From assembly GCF_001687625.2 (NCBI RefSeq), contig NZ_CP016538.2:1580501-1644500 (forward strand): 64,000 bases of DNA. Direction: 5' to 3'. Within the stretch, counting starts at the first letter, position 1. Each line of letters opens with the position of its first letter. Below the pieces are notes generated by a model. The model ran no database searches. It saw nothing but the letters and a program-made list of their open reading frames with translations, and was not told the origin of the DNA. The translations under genes were made by a program, and so were the position numbers. This DNA is from Planococcus maritimus (GTDB taxonomy: Bacteria; Bacillota; Bacilli; Bacillales_A; Planococcaceae). Of this stretch, positions 17,234-26,629 are shown piece after piece.

Positions 17234-18982
17234 ATGAGCATGAATCAACCAATCATGGACTCCATGAAGGAAAAATTGAAATTTGTTTATGGTGCAAACA
17301 CCGCCGACTATATTGCTGGCGATATCGAAGAGTTAATGAGCAATTACCGAGATCTTATTCCGCCTCAAGAAGATAAAGGGGACTTTGTTTCCGAGAAAGA
17401 CGTTTTATTGATTTCTTATGGGGATACGGTAAGTCAACCAGGCGAAGTTCCGTTGCAGAGCCTAAGGGAGTTCCTTAAAACCCATTTGAAAGATACTATC
17501 ACGGGCGTCCACGTCTTACCCTTTTATCCATTTAGTTCAGATGATGGGTTTTCGGTAATTGACTATTTCACGGTCAATCCGGAACTTGGGGAGTGGAAGG
17601 ACATTGAAGGGCTTGCCGAAGATTTTGATGTCATGTTCGATGCCGTTATTAACCACATTTCAGCCGGCAGCGAATGGTTTCAATCGTACTTGAAGGGCGA
17701 TGCCCAATACCAAGAATTTTTCACGGAAGCCGACCCGGAAGCTGATTATAGCCAAGTGACCCGTCCGCGGGCCTTGCCGCTATTAACGAAGTTCGAGACG
17801 GTAGAGGGGCCGAAGTTTATTTGGACGACCTTCAGTGAAGACCAAATCGATTTGAATTACCGCAATCCGAAGCTGTTTTTGAAAATGATCGAGTTATTGT
17901 TGTTCTACATCAGCAAAGGGGCCAAGCTGATCCGATTGGATGCGATCGGATTCATGTGGAAAGAATCAGGGACCAATTGCATCCACTTGGACGAAACTCA
18001 TAAACTGATCCAAGTGATGCGCGACATTGTGGATATGCTTGCGCCCGATACGATTCTCGTCACGGAAACAAATGTACCGCACAAAGACAATATCAGCTAT
18101 TTTGGGAACGGTTACAATGAAGCGCGGATGGTTTATCAATTCCCATTGCCGCCGCTTACGCTCCATACGTTTTTAACAGGCAACACTAAGCATATTCACC
18201 AATGGGCACATACCATGGAAGAGACGACTCCGTCCACGACATTTTTCAACTTCCTGGCGTCTCATGATGGAATCGGCATGCGTCCGGCAGAGGGAATTCT
18301 AGCAAATGAAGAAGTAAACTTCCTCGTTAGAAAAGCGGAGGAATTTGGGGGCAATGTCTCTTATAAAGACAATGGGGATGGCACTAAGAGTCCTTATGAA
18401 TTGAATATCAATTACTTCGATGCGCTTTCACATCCTGAAGATCCGGATGAGACCAAAGTGAAACGATTCATCGCAGCACAGTCTTTGCTATTGTCGATGG
18501 CAGGGGTTCCCGGCATTTATCTGCACAGTTTGCTAGGTTCTCGTAATTACACGGAAGGTGTCGAAAAAACCGGCCGTTTCCGTTCGATCAATCGTGAAAA
18601 GCTAAACCGAGAAAACTTGGAAGCTGAACTTGCAGACCCATCGTCTATCCGCCACCAAGTCTTATCCCAAATGAAACAAATGATCGAGTTGCGGAAAAGG
18701 GAAAGTGCTTTTCACCCGAATAGTTTGCAGGAAATATTGTTTTTGAAAGATGAAGTCTTTTCGATGGTACGGACAAATCGAATTCACGAGGAAGAAAAAA
18801 TAGTCGTCTTGATCAATGTGACCAACCATGCACAAGAACTTGAAGTCCCTATCGAACAAAATGCTCAAACCGTTCGGGATCTTGTGGCTGGCGATAGGCT
18901 GCCAATCATACAAAATAAAGTTAAGACCCGACTTAAGCCGTATCAAGTGATGTGGCTAAAACCCGGGGGTGGCCAAAAATGA
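17234..18982 (+). CDS. GH13_18 sugar phosphorylase, probably glucosylglycerate phosphorylase
   Basis: This 582-aa protein is of the sucrose-phosphorylase subfamily of GH13. Visible are the VLPFYPFSSDDGFSVIDY entry motif, the nucleophile segment LIRLDAIGFMWK, the acid/base segment TETNVPHKDN, and LASHDGIG. Sucrose phosphorylases are about 480-510 aa; at 582 aa this fits the longer group including glucosylglycerate phosphorylase (YcjM-like). Next to a glycerate kinase, the likely reaction is glucosylglycerate + phosphate to glucose 1-phosphate + D-glycerate. GAAGGGGG precedes the ATG; its stop overlaps the next start (ATGA). A sucrose or sucrose-6-phosphate substrate cannot be excluded. Confidence 0.85.
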   Translation: MSMNQPIMDSMKEKLKFVYGANTADYIAGDIEELMSNYRDLIPPQEDKGDFVSEKDVLLISYGDTVSQPGEVPLQSLREFLKTHLKDTITGVHVLPFYPFSSDDGFSVIDYFTVNPELGEWKDIEGLAEDFDVMFDAVINHISAGSEWFQSYLKGDAQYQEFFTEADPEADYSQVTRPRALPLLTKFETVEGPKFIWTTFSEDQIDLNYRNPKLFLKMIELLLFYISKGAKLIRLDAIGFMWKESGTNCIHLDETHKLIQVMRDIVDMLAPDTILVTETNVPHKDNISYFGNGYNEARMVYQFPLPPLTLHTFLTGNTKHIHQWAHTMEETTPSTTFFNFLASHDGIGMRPAEGILANEEVNFLVRKAEEFGGNVSYKDNGDGTKSPYELNINYFDALSHPEDPDETKVKRFIAAQSLLLSMAGVPGIYLHSLLGSRNYTEGVEKTGRFRSINREKLNRENLEAELADPSSIRHQVLSQMKQMIELRKRESAFHPNSLQEILFLKDEVFSMVRTNRIHEEEKIVVLINVTNHAQELEVPIEQNAQTVRDLVAGDRLPIIQNKVKTRLKPYQVMWLKPGGGQK

Positions 18983-20139
18983 AAATCATGATTGCTCCGG
19001 ATTCGTTTAAAGGCTCAGTTTCGAGTACACAAGCAGCACTGGCCATCGACCGGGGGATTCGGGAAGTAGACCCAGCCATCGAGACCGTTCTTTTGCCGAT
19101 GGCTGATGGTGGAGAAGGAACAGTTGACGCCATTCTTTGGAATCGTGGCGGCAAAAAAATAAGCTGTTCTGCAGAAGACCCCATTGGCCGGAATATCGAA
19201 GCTTATTATGGCTGGATAGCTGAAGAAAAAATGGCAATCATCGAAACGGCCGCTGCCTCGGGTTTGCCTTTATTGAAAAAGGAAGAATTGGACCCATACA
19301 AGGCGTCAAGTTTTGGCACGGGGCAGCTCATCGTCGATGCACTTGAACGAGGTGCTGAAACGATTGTTCTCGGTCTTGGCGGAAGCGCTACCGTGGATGC
19401 GGGAATCGGACTTTTTCAAGCACTTGGCCTCAAGTTTTTCGATGTCCAGCACAAAGAATTGCCTAGAATTGGCGGCCAGCTTTCTCGCGTGGCAAGTTTG
19501 GATGCTTCTGCGCTTCACCCGAAGCTGTCTTCTTTAAAGCTAATTGTCGCTTCTGATGTCACAAACCCATTGCTCGGGGAAAGTGGAGCGACCGCTATTT
19601 TCGGACCGCAAAAAGGGGTTTCTAATAACCAGCTAGCTTCAGTGGAACAAGGCATGGAGCAGTTTTCTCGTTTAGTTGTAAAGGCAACGGGTGAAGACCA
19701 TATACAAAAGCCGGGCAGTGGAGCGGCAGGAGGAATCGGCTTCATGCTGTATTCATTCCTACACGCGGAATTTCGAAATGGGCTGGAAATGATAGCGGAA
19801 ATATCTCAACTGGAAAAACGCTTACTAGAATGCGACCTAGTCCTGACAGGAGAAGGAAAAATCGATGGCCAATCGCTATATGGAAAAGTTCCTGTGGGCA
19901 TCGGCCGGGCCGCCTTGAAAAACAATATTCCTGTCATCGCTTTCGCTGGTGCAGTTGGGGAAGGCATCGAACGGCTTGAAGAAGAAGGCGTAACGGCCGT
20001 GATGGTGATAGGCGAACGGCCGATGCCTTTAGAAGAGGCGATGCTGCGGGGCGAGGAATTATTGTATGAATCCGCAAAACGTTTGATGAAACTGTTAAGC
20101 ATCGGCATAAAGTATGGAGGGGAAGCAAAAAATGAATAA
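18979..20139 (+). CDS. glxK: Glycerate kinase (GlxK/GarK family)
   Basis: This 386-aa type-1 glycerate kinase phosphorylates D-glycerate, usually to 2-phosphoglycerate. The start MKIMIAPDSFKGS, the MADGGEGTVDA motif, GLGGSATVDAGIG and DLVLTGEGKIDGQS are all diagnostic. ATG 18979 overlaps the phosphorylase stop (ATGA); an upstream in-frame extension lacks a ribosome binding site. The tight coupling to the phosphorylase indicates that glycerate is the released aglycone. Confidence 0.93.
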   Translation: MKIMIAPDSFKGSVSSTQAALAIDRGIREVDPAIETVLLPMADGGEGTVDAILWNRGGKKISCSAEDPIGRNIEAYYGWIAEEKMAIIETAAASGLPLLKKEELDPYKASSFGTGQLIVDALERGAETIVLGLGGSATVDAGIGLFQALGLKFFDVQHKELPRIGGQLSRVASLDASALHPKLSSLKLIVASDVTNPLLGESGATAIFGPQKGVSNNQLASVEQGMEQFSRLVVKATGEDHIQKPGSGAAGGIGFMLYSFLHAEFRNGLEMIAEISQLEKRLLECDLVLTGEGKIDGQSLYGKVPVGIGRAALKNNIPVIAFAGAVGEGIERLEEEGVTAVMVIGERPMPLEEAMLRGEELLYESAKRLMKLLSIGIKYGGEAKNE

Positions 20140-21754
20140 TTTTTCGACGATCGATTTTGTGGTCCTAATTGTATATATTATCGGCATTGCCATTTTCGGC
20201 GCGTTTTTCGGCAAAAACCAAAAGACCACAAAAGACTACTTTTTAGGTGGCAGAAGCATTCCTTGGTGGGCGATCGGTTTGTCCGTCATGGCGACGCAAG
20301 CCAGTGCCATTACGTTCATTGGTGCACCGGGCTGGGGCTACTCAGGCGGGTTGGAGCGGATCAATACGTATATTAACGTACCGCTCGTCATGGCATTTTT
20401 GATGGTCACCATTGTCCCATTCTTTTACCGTACGGAAGTGTACACGGCTTACGAATATTTAGAACGGCGCTTTGATGTCAAAACCCGTTCCTTGACGGCT
20501 GGGCTCTTTTTAATCGCCCGCGGATTGGCAACGGGCGTTGTATTATATGCACCAGCTTTAGTGTTATCGGTGGTAACGGGTTGGGATGTCAACCTTACGA
20601 TCATTTTCATGGCGGTTATCGCCGTAAGTTATACGGTGCTTGGGGGGATTTCGGCTGTTATCTGGACAGATGTCATTCAAATGTTTGTTCTCTGGCTGGG
20701 TGCAGCTCTCGCTATCTTCACCATCATCGGCAATATTCCCGGTGGCTTGTCCGGCGCAATCGATATCGGCGCAGAAGCCGGATTATTGCAATCCTTGGAT
20801 TTCAGCTTTGATTTATCAACAGAATACAGCATATGGGCCGGCGTGATCGGCGGGTTCTTCCTTCATGCTGCGTATTTTGGAGCTGACCAAAGCCAAATTC
20901 AACGGGTATTGACCAGTAAATCCTTAAAAGAAAGTAAAATGTCGTTAATCATTAGCGGGCTCTTCTTGTTTCCGCAAATGTTGTTATTCTTGTTCATCGG
21001 TGTTTTGCTATTCGCTTTCTATTCTGTTCAAGGTACACCAGATATTGAAAATTTAAACGAGTTGTTCCCATTGTTCGTCGTCAATCAATTGCCTGTAGGG
21101 ATTTCAGGATTGATCATTGCAGGGGTTTTCGCTGCGGCGATGTCGAGCTTGGATTCGGCTCTTAATTCATTATCGGCAGTCACCGTGCGTGACTTTTATG
21201 CCAAGTTCTTTAAGAAGGATGCTTCAGAAGGCCATTACTTAAAAGCATCGCGTTGGGCCACTGTCGCTTGGGGCATTTACGCGACAATCTTTGCCTTTTT
21301 CGCGGGCAATCTTGGGCCGGTTATTGAAACGGTCAATAAAATCGGCTCGTATTTCTACGGCGCCCTACTAGGTGTGTTCCTACTGGCGATCTTTGTCCGC
21401 CGTTCAAACGGCCATGGGGCATTCGCCGGTGTTATCGCCGGGATGGCTTCTGTCTGGGCAGTGGAAACTTTCGCAGATATTTCGTGGCTTTACAATAATG
21501 CCGTCGGGGCAATTGTAGCGGTCGTGATTGGGTACGGGGTTAGTTTGCTTTCAGCTGCTCCCGGAAAAGGCAAATTGGACGGCCTTGTCTATAGAGGCGA
21601 GGACACCGTACAAGATGAGCTGAGACGCCGGCAAACCGCTGCTGAAAGTGCCCAATTTGAAAAAGATGTGAAAACGATGAAAAAATGGCCTTTCTTATTA
21701 ATCGGGTACTTCTTCATCACCATAGTGATTTTGTTAGTCATTCAAACTTTGTAG
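20132..21754 (+). CDS. Sodium:solute symporter (SSS family)
   Basis: A 540-aa transporter with about 13-14 helices. SSS hallmarks are the N-terminal KTTKDYFLGGRSIPWWAIG and ATQASAITFIGAPG, with a central AAMSSLDSALNSL stretch lining the Na+ site. GGAGGGG is upstream of ATG 20132, which overlaps the glycerate kinase stop by 8 bp. In this operon it is the obvious uptake system for the glucoside consumed by the phosphorylase; substrate specificity is inferred from context only. Confidence 0.9.
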   Translation: MNNFSTIDFVVLIVYIIGIAIFGAFFGKNQKTTKDYFLGGRSIPWWAIGLSVMATQASAITFIGAPGWGYSGGLERINTYINVPLVMAFLMVTIVPFFYRTEVYTAYEYLERRFDVKTRSLTAGLFLIARGLATGVVLYAPALVLSVVTGWDVNLTIIFMAVIAVSYTVLGGISAVIWTDVIQMFVLWLGAALAIFTIIGNIPGGLSGAIDIGAEAGLLQSLDFSFDLSTEYSIWAGVIGGFFLHAAYFGADQSQIQRVLTSKSLKESKMSLIISGLFLFPQMLLFLFIGVLLFAFYSVQGTPDIENLNELFPLFVVNQLPVGISGLIIAGVFAAAMSSLDSALNSLSAVTVRDFYAKFFKKDASEGHYLKASRWATVAWGIYATIFAFFAGNLGPVIETVNKIGSYFYGALLGVFLLAIFVRRSNGHGAFAGVIAGMASVWAVETFADISWLYNNAVGAIVAVVIGYGVSLLSAAPGKGKLDGLVYRGEDTVQDELRRRQTAAESAQFEKDVKTMKKWPFLLIGYFFITIVILLVIQTL

Positions 21755-21763
21755 GTGGCGAGT

Positions 21764-22306
21764 ATGGAAAAATTGATGGTACAAGCAACGATATCGAAAG
21801 AGCAAGCAGCCAGCCATGTGTATCGCCATCGCAAAAACTTCATCATGCGATGGAGCCAGCTATTTGCGGAGCCTGAAGTGCCGGTGTCTATGGAATTGTT
21901 ATACTTGCCTTACTGGTGTTATGATTATCAATATCAAAGTGCCGAAATAAACAAGAAAATCAGTGGCAAGGTAGCTGTTGAAACCTGGAAACAGCACACG
22001 GCAATTCTTCCAGACAATGCACAGGTATTGCCATTGGCAGATGGATTTTCTCTATTGAAAGCTTCCGGTTCCCCGGACCCTGAATATGCCCGAAAACAGT
22101 TGTACTGGGAAGCTTTTGGCCGCGAGAAAAAAAGAAAAAGTATCCAGATTGAAATCACGGATACCAATCTATTGTATGCGCCGTACTGGATAGTTTACGT
22201 GGAGGGCAAGCAAGTCGACATTGTTGTCGTGGATGCGATGACAGGAAAAATTGATTTAGGAATGAAAGAGGCTGTGATGCACGCCATTATGGCTTCAAGA
22301 GAGTAG
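21764..22306 (+). CDS. Hypothetical protein in the glycerate-kinase operon
   Basis: A 180-aa soluble protein. It has two recurring PYW elements (LPYWCYDY near residue 47 and YAPYWIVYV near 143), which suggests an internal duplication of a beta-rich fold. I do not recognise the family. The start ATG 21764 follows AGGTGG; the upstream in-frame GTG is less well placed. It is directly downstream of the symporter (9 bp) and ends at a short hairpin, so it is probably co-transcribed and may modulate transport. Confidence 0.75.
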   Translation: MEKLMVQATISKEQAASHVYRHRKNFIMRWSQLFAEPEVPVSMELLYLPYWCYDYQYQSAEINKKISGKVAVETWKQHTAILPDNAQVLPLADGFSLLKASGSPDPEYARKQLYWEAFGREKKRKSIQIEITDTNLLYAPYWIVYVEGKQVDIVVVDAMTGKIDLGMKEAVMHAIMASRE

Positions 22307-22330
22307 GACTGTCTATTAGACAGTCCTTTC
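22306..22330 (+). terminator. Short hairpin after the operon's fourth gene
   Basis: GGACTGTC / GACAGTCC with a 5-nt loop and TTTCT; the weak T tract suggests partial readthrough into the CdaR gene. Confidence 0.6.
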
Positions 22331-22362
22331 TGCATTTATCCTGAAATTTAGAGGAGGATTCC

Positions 22363-23532
22363 ATGGCCAGTTTTTTAAAAAATATAGCAGAGCAAATTGT
22401 AGTGGAAATCGAAAAAATCATTGGGCGGCATGTGAACATCATGGATGAAGACGGCCAAATTATCGCAAGCACCGACGCCAGCCGGGTAGGGAGTTTTCAC
22501 GAAGGGGCTGTGACGGTCCTTAGGGAAGGAAAGCCGGTCCGCATCTATTCGGAACAAAGCCATCGCGGCGCTAAACAAGGGGTGAATATGCCGTTTTATT
22601 ACAAAGAAGAATTGCACGGCGTCATTGGAATAACCGGTGATCCGTCCGAGGTTGGGAACTATACAAAAATCATTCAGAAGATGACCGAAGTGATGGTCAA
22701 AGAAGCTTATGTAAGCCGTGAACTGGAATTGGAGCAGCGCTTTCAGGAATTATTTGTTCACGAGTGGTTATTGAAACAATGGTCATCAACCGATGATTTT
22801 GTGATCAGGGGCAAGACTTTATCCATTGACCTCGAAGCAAACAGGCAAGTGCTGATGTTCGAAGTGAAAGAACTGCGCGACAAACCAATGTCGCAAACCT
22901 TCAGGCAGGAAAAAATCAATGCAGTGATGGGGAAAGTCGGAGAAATGCTAGATATAAAAGAAAACGATTTGCTGGTACTGTGGCAGTCCCATCAATTTGT
23001 ACTGTTGAAATCCATGCAGGAAGATTCATTGCCCCTTAATGCAAATCAATTACAGCGGGTATTGGAAACTTATAATGAACACGAGTTAACGGTTCAATGC
23101 GGAATCGGCAGGAGCCACAACGGCTTGCTTGGGGCCGTTGAGTCTTTTGAGGACGCCAGGCAAGCCTTGATCTTCGCTCAAAAGAAAAAAGAAGCGGCTG
23201 TTTCTTTTTACGATCTGGGAATCGAGTCATTGGTTCACAAAATACCCGATGAATTAAAAGAAGATTTCATTGAACGGCTCTTTCCCATTTTCAATGAGCA
23301 AGAGCATCAGCAATTACTGGAAACGCTAAGGGCTTTCTTAGACCACGGACAAAGCATTTACAAGACCAGCGAGTCTCTCTTTATTCATAAAAACACCTTG
23401 CAATACCGCTTGCTGAAAATCAAAAAGCTCACAGGCTACGATCCGAGAACTTTCCAGGATGCCGTGCTTTGCTGGCTGGCCTTCAATTTTTATGACCATT
23501 TGAAGGACCAACAAGACAGCTCGGAAGATTGA
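22363..23532 (+). CDS. cdaR: CdaR-type sugar-diacid/glycerate transcriptional regulator
   Basis: This 389-aa protein has an N-terminal putative sugar-diacid-recognition domain (about 1-135), a central GGDEF-like CdaR domain and a C-terminal PucR-type helix-turn-helix (KTSESLFIHKNTLQYRLLKIKKLTG). E. coli CdaR responds to glycerate/glucarate-type acids. Here it closes the operon making glycerate, so a D-glycerate-induced circuit is likely. GAGGAGG precedes the ATG. Confidence 0.9.
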   Translation: MASFLKNIAEQIVVEIEKIIGRHVNIMDEDGQIIASTDASRVGSFHEGAVTVLREGKPVRIYSEQSHRGAKQGVNMPFYYKEELHGVIGITGDPSEVGNYTKIIQKMTEVMVKEAYVSRELELEQRFQELFVHEWLLKQWSSTDDFVIRGKTLSIDLEANRQVLMFEVKELRDKPMSQTFRQEKINAVMGKVGEMLDIKENDLLVLWQSHQFVLLKSMQEDSLPLNANQLQRVLETYNEHELTVQCGIGRSHNGLLGAVESFEDARQALIFAQKKKEAAVSFYDLGIESLVHKIPDELKEDFIERLFPIFNEQEHQQLLETLRAFLDHGQSIYKTSESLFIHKNTLQYRLLKIKKLTGYDPRTFQDAVLCWLAFNFYDHLKDQQDSSED

Positions 23533-23549
23533 AAGTTTGACTGCAAGGG

Positions 23550-23657
23550 CTAGCGGCGGATTTTGTTCACGAAAAACCGGACGATGAGAAGTACGACCAC
23601 AAAAAATACGAACGTGAAAATCACATCGGCCCAGTTAATAAATTCCATAGACTCCAT
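23550..23657 (-). CDS. Single-helix membrane microprotein (35 aa)
   Basis: Reading leftward from ATG 23657, it encodes a 35-residue peptide beginning MESMEFINWADVIFTF, one transmembrane helix rich in F and V, then a basic KIRR end. GAGGGGGAGA lies about 7 nt upstream. It is convergent with the CdaR gene. Function unknown; the strong ribosome binding site and clean helix make it credible. Confidence 0.6.
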   Translation of the reverse strand: MESMEFINWADVIFTFVFFVVVLLIVRFFVNKIRR

Positions 23658-23776
23658 TATTCTCTCCCCCTCAATCAATTCTATCTGTATGATTATACTA
23701 ATGGATCAGAAAAAGGTTCATCTTTTATGAAAAAAGTTCAAGAGTTCACTAAGCCATTATTGAAAAGAGGTTGACT

Positions 23777-24364
23777 ATGCATATCGAAACACACTTAAAG
23801 AACATGCCGACATTCGAAACCGATCGTCTTATCTTAAGGAAAGTGGCTGTACACGATTTAGATGATGTGTTCGAATTCTCATCGGACCCCGAAGTGGCAC
23901 ATCGCATGACGTGGGAGAAAAACGACTCAAAGGAAGAAACCTTATCCAATTTCCTACAGCCGACGGTGGATGGATATAAACAAGGGCAAAGCGGTGTATG
24001 GGCCATCGAGTATAAAGAAATCGAGAAAGTTATCGGTACTTGTTCGCTAGTCGCTTGGTCGAATGAACACGAAAAAGCTGAAATTGGATATGTCTTAAAT
24101 CGAAACTTCTGGGGAGATGGTATCGCGACAGAAGCACTCCAGGAAGTATTGACATACGCTTTTGGCACGCTTCAGTTGAATCGGATCGAAGGCGGCTGCG
24201 ATGTAGACAATACCGGTTCTGAAAGAGTCATGCTGAAAGCCGGCATGAGCTTTGAAGGGATTTTAAGAAAAAATGAACGCATCAAAGGAGAATTTCGGGA
24301 CACCAAAATTTTCTCGATCTTGAAAAGTGAATTTGATTCGGTGCGCACATCTTTTGCTAAGTAA
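23777..24364 (+). CDS. RimJ/RimL-type GNAT acetyltransferase
   Basis: This 195-aa protein has the family opening TFETDRLILRKV and the acetyl-CoA loop VLNRNFWGDGIATEAL, ending in a GMSFEGILRKNERIKG segment typical of protein-N-terminal or small-molecule acetylases of the RimJ/L group. AAGAGG is 6 nt before ATG 23777; the TTG two codons upstream is less well spaced. Substrate unknown. Confidence 0.88.
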   Translation: MHIETHLKNMPTFETDRLILRKVAVHDLDDVFEFSSDPEVAHRMTWEKNDSKEETLSNFLQPTVDGYKQGQSGVWAIEYKEIEKVIGTCSLVAWSNEHEKAEIGYVLNRNFWGDGIATEALQEVLTYAFGTLQLNRIEGGCDVDNTGSERVMLKAGMSFEGILRKNERIKGEFRDTKIFSILKSEFDSVRTSFAK

Positions 24365-24498
24365 AACCACTAATAGGATTGTCGCTTCTGGTAAAGGCAA
24401 GTGGACGGACATTGACCATATGAACAGATGAGCCAAACAGGTAAGGCGGTTCATATCGATTGTCGACAATGTTTGTAGAAAGTAAGAAAGGGGATTTA

Positions 24499-24582
24499 TT
24501 GAAAGAGAACCATTTCACTCTCGAAGATGCGGCAACTGGTTTTAGTGGCCGGACAAAGAGGAGATTGGAGGAATCCAAATGA
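24499..24582 (+). CDS. Possible leader peptide or gene remnant (27 aa)
   Basis: A TTG start 9 bp after AAAGGGG opens 27 codons (…ENHFTLEDAATGFSGRTKRR…) whose TGA overlaps the ATG of the following SDR gene. It could be a coupled leader peptide or the decayed tail of another gene. The rest of the gap (24365-24498) shows nothing else convincing. Confidence 0.3.
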   Translation: MKENHFTLEDAATGFSGRTKRRLEESK

Positions 24583-25349
24583 AAATATTGATCACGGGTG
24601 CGACCGACGGCATTGGTCTAGCGACAGCTAAAAAGTTAACGCAGCAAGGCCACCATGTTCTGCTTCATGGCCGCAATAAAGACAAGCTGGAGGCTGTAGC
24701 TAAAGAGCTTGGGGAAGACAAGACAGAACAATGGGTAGCTGATTTTTCAAAGCTTGCGGAAGTAAAAGAGCTTGCGGAAAAAATCGCGGCCAAACACAAA
24801 CACTTGGATGTCCTGATCAATAATGCAGGTGTCTTCAATGCAAACGATGCGGTGACGGAGGATGGATTGGATATCCGGTTTGCAGTCAATACAGTAGCTC
24901 CTTATCTATTAACTAAGTCGCTGCTGCCGTTGATGAATGAATCGGGCCGTATTATTAACTTGTCTTCTGTCGCACAACAGCCGTTGGACATGGAAGCGCT
25001 CATGGGACAAAAAAAGATAAGCGATGGCCAAGCCTATGCACAAAGCAAACTCGGTTTGACGATGTGGTCCATAAAGCTTGCTAAGCACGTAATACCAGTA
25101 GTTGTGGCGATTAACCCGAAATCGCTCCTTGGCACCAAAATGGTGAAAAAAGCGTTTGGCACAGAAGGGCACGACCTTACTATTGGGGCTGATCTTTTAT
25201 GCCGAGCTGCATTGACAGAAGAATTCGCCGATGCTGATGGAAAATATTACGACAACGATCAGGAAGCTTTCGGCGAACCCCATCCAGATGCAACAGATGC
25301 ACAAAAAGCCACTGAACTTATGAAACGTATGGACACACTCTTCGAGTAA
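24579..25349 (+). CDS. Short-chain dehydrogenase/reductase
   Basis: This 256-aa classical SDR has the Rossmann cofactor motif TGATDGIG (residues 6-13), NNAG near 86, and the catalytic S…YAQSK (Y and K about residues 155-159). The basic HGRNKDKL after strand 2 suggests NADP(H). GGAGG precedes the ATG. Single gene followed by its own terminator; substrate unknown. Confidence 0.88.
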   Translation: MKILITGATDGIGLATAKKLTQQGHHVLLHGRNKDKLEAVAKELGEDKTEQWVADFSKLAEVKELAEKIAAKHKHLDVLINNAGVFNANDAVTEDGLDIRFAVNTVAPYLLTKSLLPLMNESGRIINLSSVAQQPLDMEALMGQKKISDGQAYAQSKLGLTMWSIKLAKHVIPVVVAINPKSLLGTKMVKKAFGTEGHDLTIGADLLCRAALTEEFADADGKYYDNDQEAFGEPHPDATDAQKATELMKRMDTLFE

Positions 25350-25354
25350 AAGCC

Positions 25355-25382
25355 AAACCCGCCATCTGGTGGGTTTTTTTTT
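25355..25382 (+). terminator. Terminator after the SDR gene
   Basis: AACCCGCCA / TGGTGGGTT (one G-U pair) with a 2-nt loop core, then T8. Confidence 0.85.
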
Positions 25383-25571
25383 ATTTCTGTTCGAAAAAAC
25401 AGCTGATTTCTAATAAACGTCTTTAATTGTGAGAAAATTCATCATATTATACTGTACTTGAATTCAATAAATGGTAAAATAAGTATGTGTAAAGGTGCAA
25501 TATTATGAAAAATGACTGACTTGGACTTGGATTGCATTGCAAAGCTGAAAATATGAAAGGGGAGTGCTTGA

Positions 25572-25727
25572 GTGAACAGGCGAAAAAAGAAGGATACGAA
25601 TAAAAGTGATTTTTGGGATGTCATAATCTTTTGGTTTCCGGAACTGCTCTTTTTCCCAATAAGGGTGCTGTGGATGGCATTGAGGGGAATGGGCAAATTC
25701 GTGCGAGGATACTTTGACCTGGTCTAA
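25572..25727 (+). CDS. Small basic/hydrophobic protein (51 aa)
   Basis: GTG start after AAAGGGGAG. The peptide begins with a lysine-rich RRKKKDTNK stretch, then an aromatic amphipathic/hydrophobic segment (DVIIFWFPELLFFPIRVLWM) and ends YFDLV. Probably a membrane-associated microprotein of unknown role. The flanks 25385-25571 and 25728-25856 show no other gene. Confidence 0.5.
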   Translation: MNRRKKKDTNKSDFWDVIIFWFPELLFFPIRVLWMALRGMGKFVRGYFDLV

Positions 25728-25856
25728 CTGCCTGTCTTCAAATCATCTTACGGAGTTCTTGGGGTACTCAAATTCATGAGGGAGGAAATGAATCGGTTGC
25801 TTAAGATCTTGCACAATAGGATGTTCAACAAATATATAAAAGTGGAGGAATAGAAT

Positions 25857-26363
25857 TTGATGTGGTTACTGGAAATCATAACGGTTTTACTGATTATTTC
25901 GTGTTCGCTTTTCATACATGAAATGGGGCATGCAGTCGCGGCCGTCACAGCGAGTAAAAATTCCAAGGTTGAAGTGTTTCTTGGTTCATCCAGTAAAACG
26001 AATAAGCTACGACTACGGATCGGAAGGATTACTTGTTATTTGACGATTGCCTTATCGGGTTTTTGCGATTATCGCATAGCGAACAAATTCCCGCCCTTTA
26101 CATACAAGCAAAGAATTTTTTTCCTTTTAGGAGGGCCCATCGCATCACTGCTGATCTCAGCAGTCTTGTTCATTGTCTCTTTTTCTGTTTCTGGAGTAGC
26201 TGGGAATATTCTCATCAATAGCTCAGCAGCCAATCTTTTTCTCTTTATCACTTCAATGATTCCATGGACGTATCCGGCGTTTCTAGGAGGACTTCCAAGT
26301 GATGGTTTACAGGTGTTAAATTTGATGAAAACAAATCGGAAAGACCGAACGGTAACGTACTGA
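25857..26363 (+). CDS. M50-family (site-2-protease-like) membrane metalloprotease
   Basis: This protein of about 168 aa has HEMGH (HExxH, near residue 22) inside the first transmembrane helix and GGLPSDG near residue 146, matching the third metal ligand in the NPDG-type motif, with about four helices in total. This small architecture is like Bacillales M50/YwmF-type regulators of intramembrane proteolysis. GGAGG at 25844-25848 is 8 nt from TTG 25857 and 11 nt from ATG 25860; either may be used. Substrate unknown. Confidence 0.78.
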   Translation: MMWLLEIITVLLIISCSLFIHEMGHAVAAVTASKNSKVEVFLGSSSKTNKLRLRIGRITCYLTIALSGFCDYRIANKFPPFTYKQRIFFLLGGPIASLLISAVLFIVSFSVSGVAGNILINSSAANLFLFITSMIPWTYPAFLGGLPSDGLQVLNLMKTNRKDRTVTY

Positions 26364-26431
26364 AGCAAAGGATGCCTTTTACGCCAATAAAGAGTAATCC
26401 AGTGGGCCTGATGTATAAATGCATAAACGAT

Positions 26432-26473
26432 GAGAGGGGAAAGCTCATATTCGAGCTTTCCCCTCTCTTTTTA
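26432..26473. terminator. Strong bidirectional terminator
   Basis: Stem GAGAGGGGAAAGCTC / GAGCTTTCCCCTCTC followed by T5. It lies between convergent genes; the - strand gene stop codon is at its right edge. Confidence 0.9.
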
Positions 26474-26629
26474 TTCTTCGTTTTTACGATAATTCTCCTT
26501 CAAGGTGGTATTAATATTGATCAAAGCCATCAATATAAATCCAAGCATGATAAACGTGATGATTTCTCCAGTGATAATAGATACAATCCCTAATATCACA
26601 GCATATACTCCGTACCATCTATTATTCAT
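26471..26629 (-). CDS. Small membrane protein (52 aa)
   Basis: Starts MNNRWYGVYAVILGIVSIIT, with two closely spaced hydrophobic helices and a charged tail ending RKNEE. AAGGGAGAG precedes ATG 26629. Ends exactly at the shared terminator. Function unknown. Confidence 0.6.
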   Translation of the reverse strand: MNNRWYGVYAVILGIVSIITGEIITFIMLGFILMALININTTLKENYRKNEE

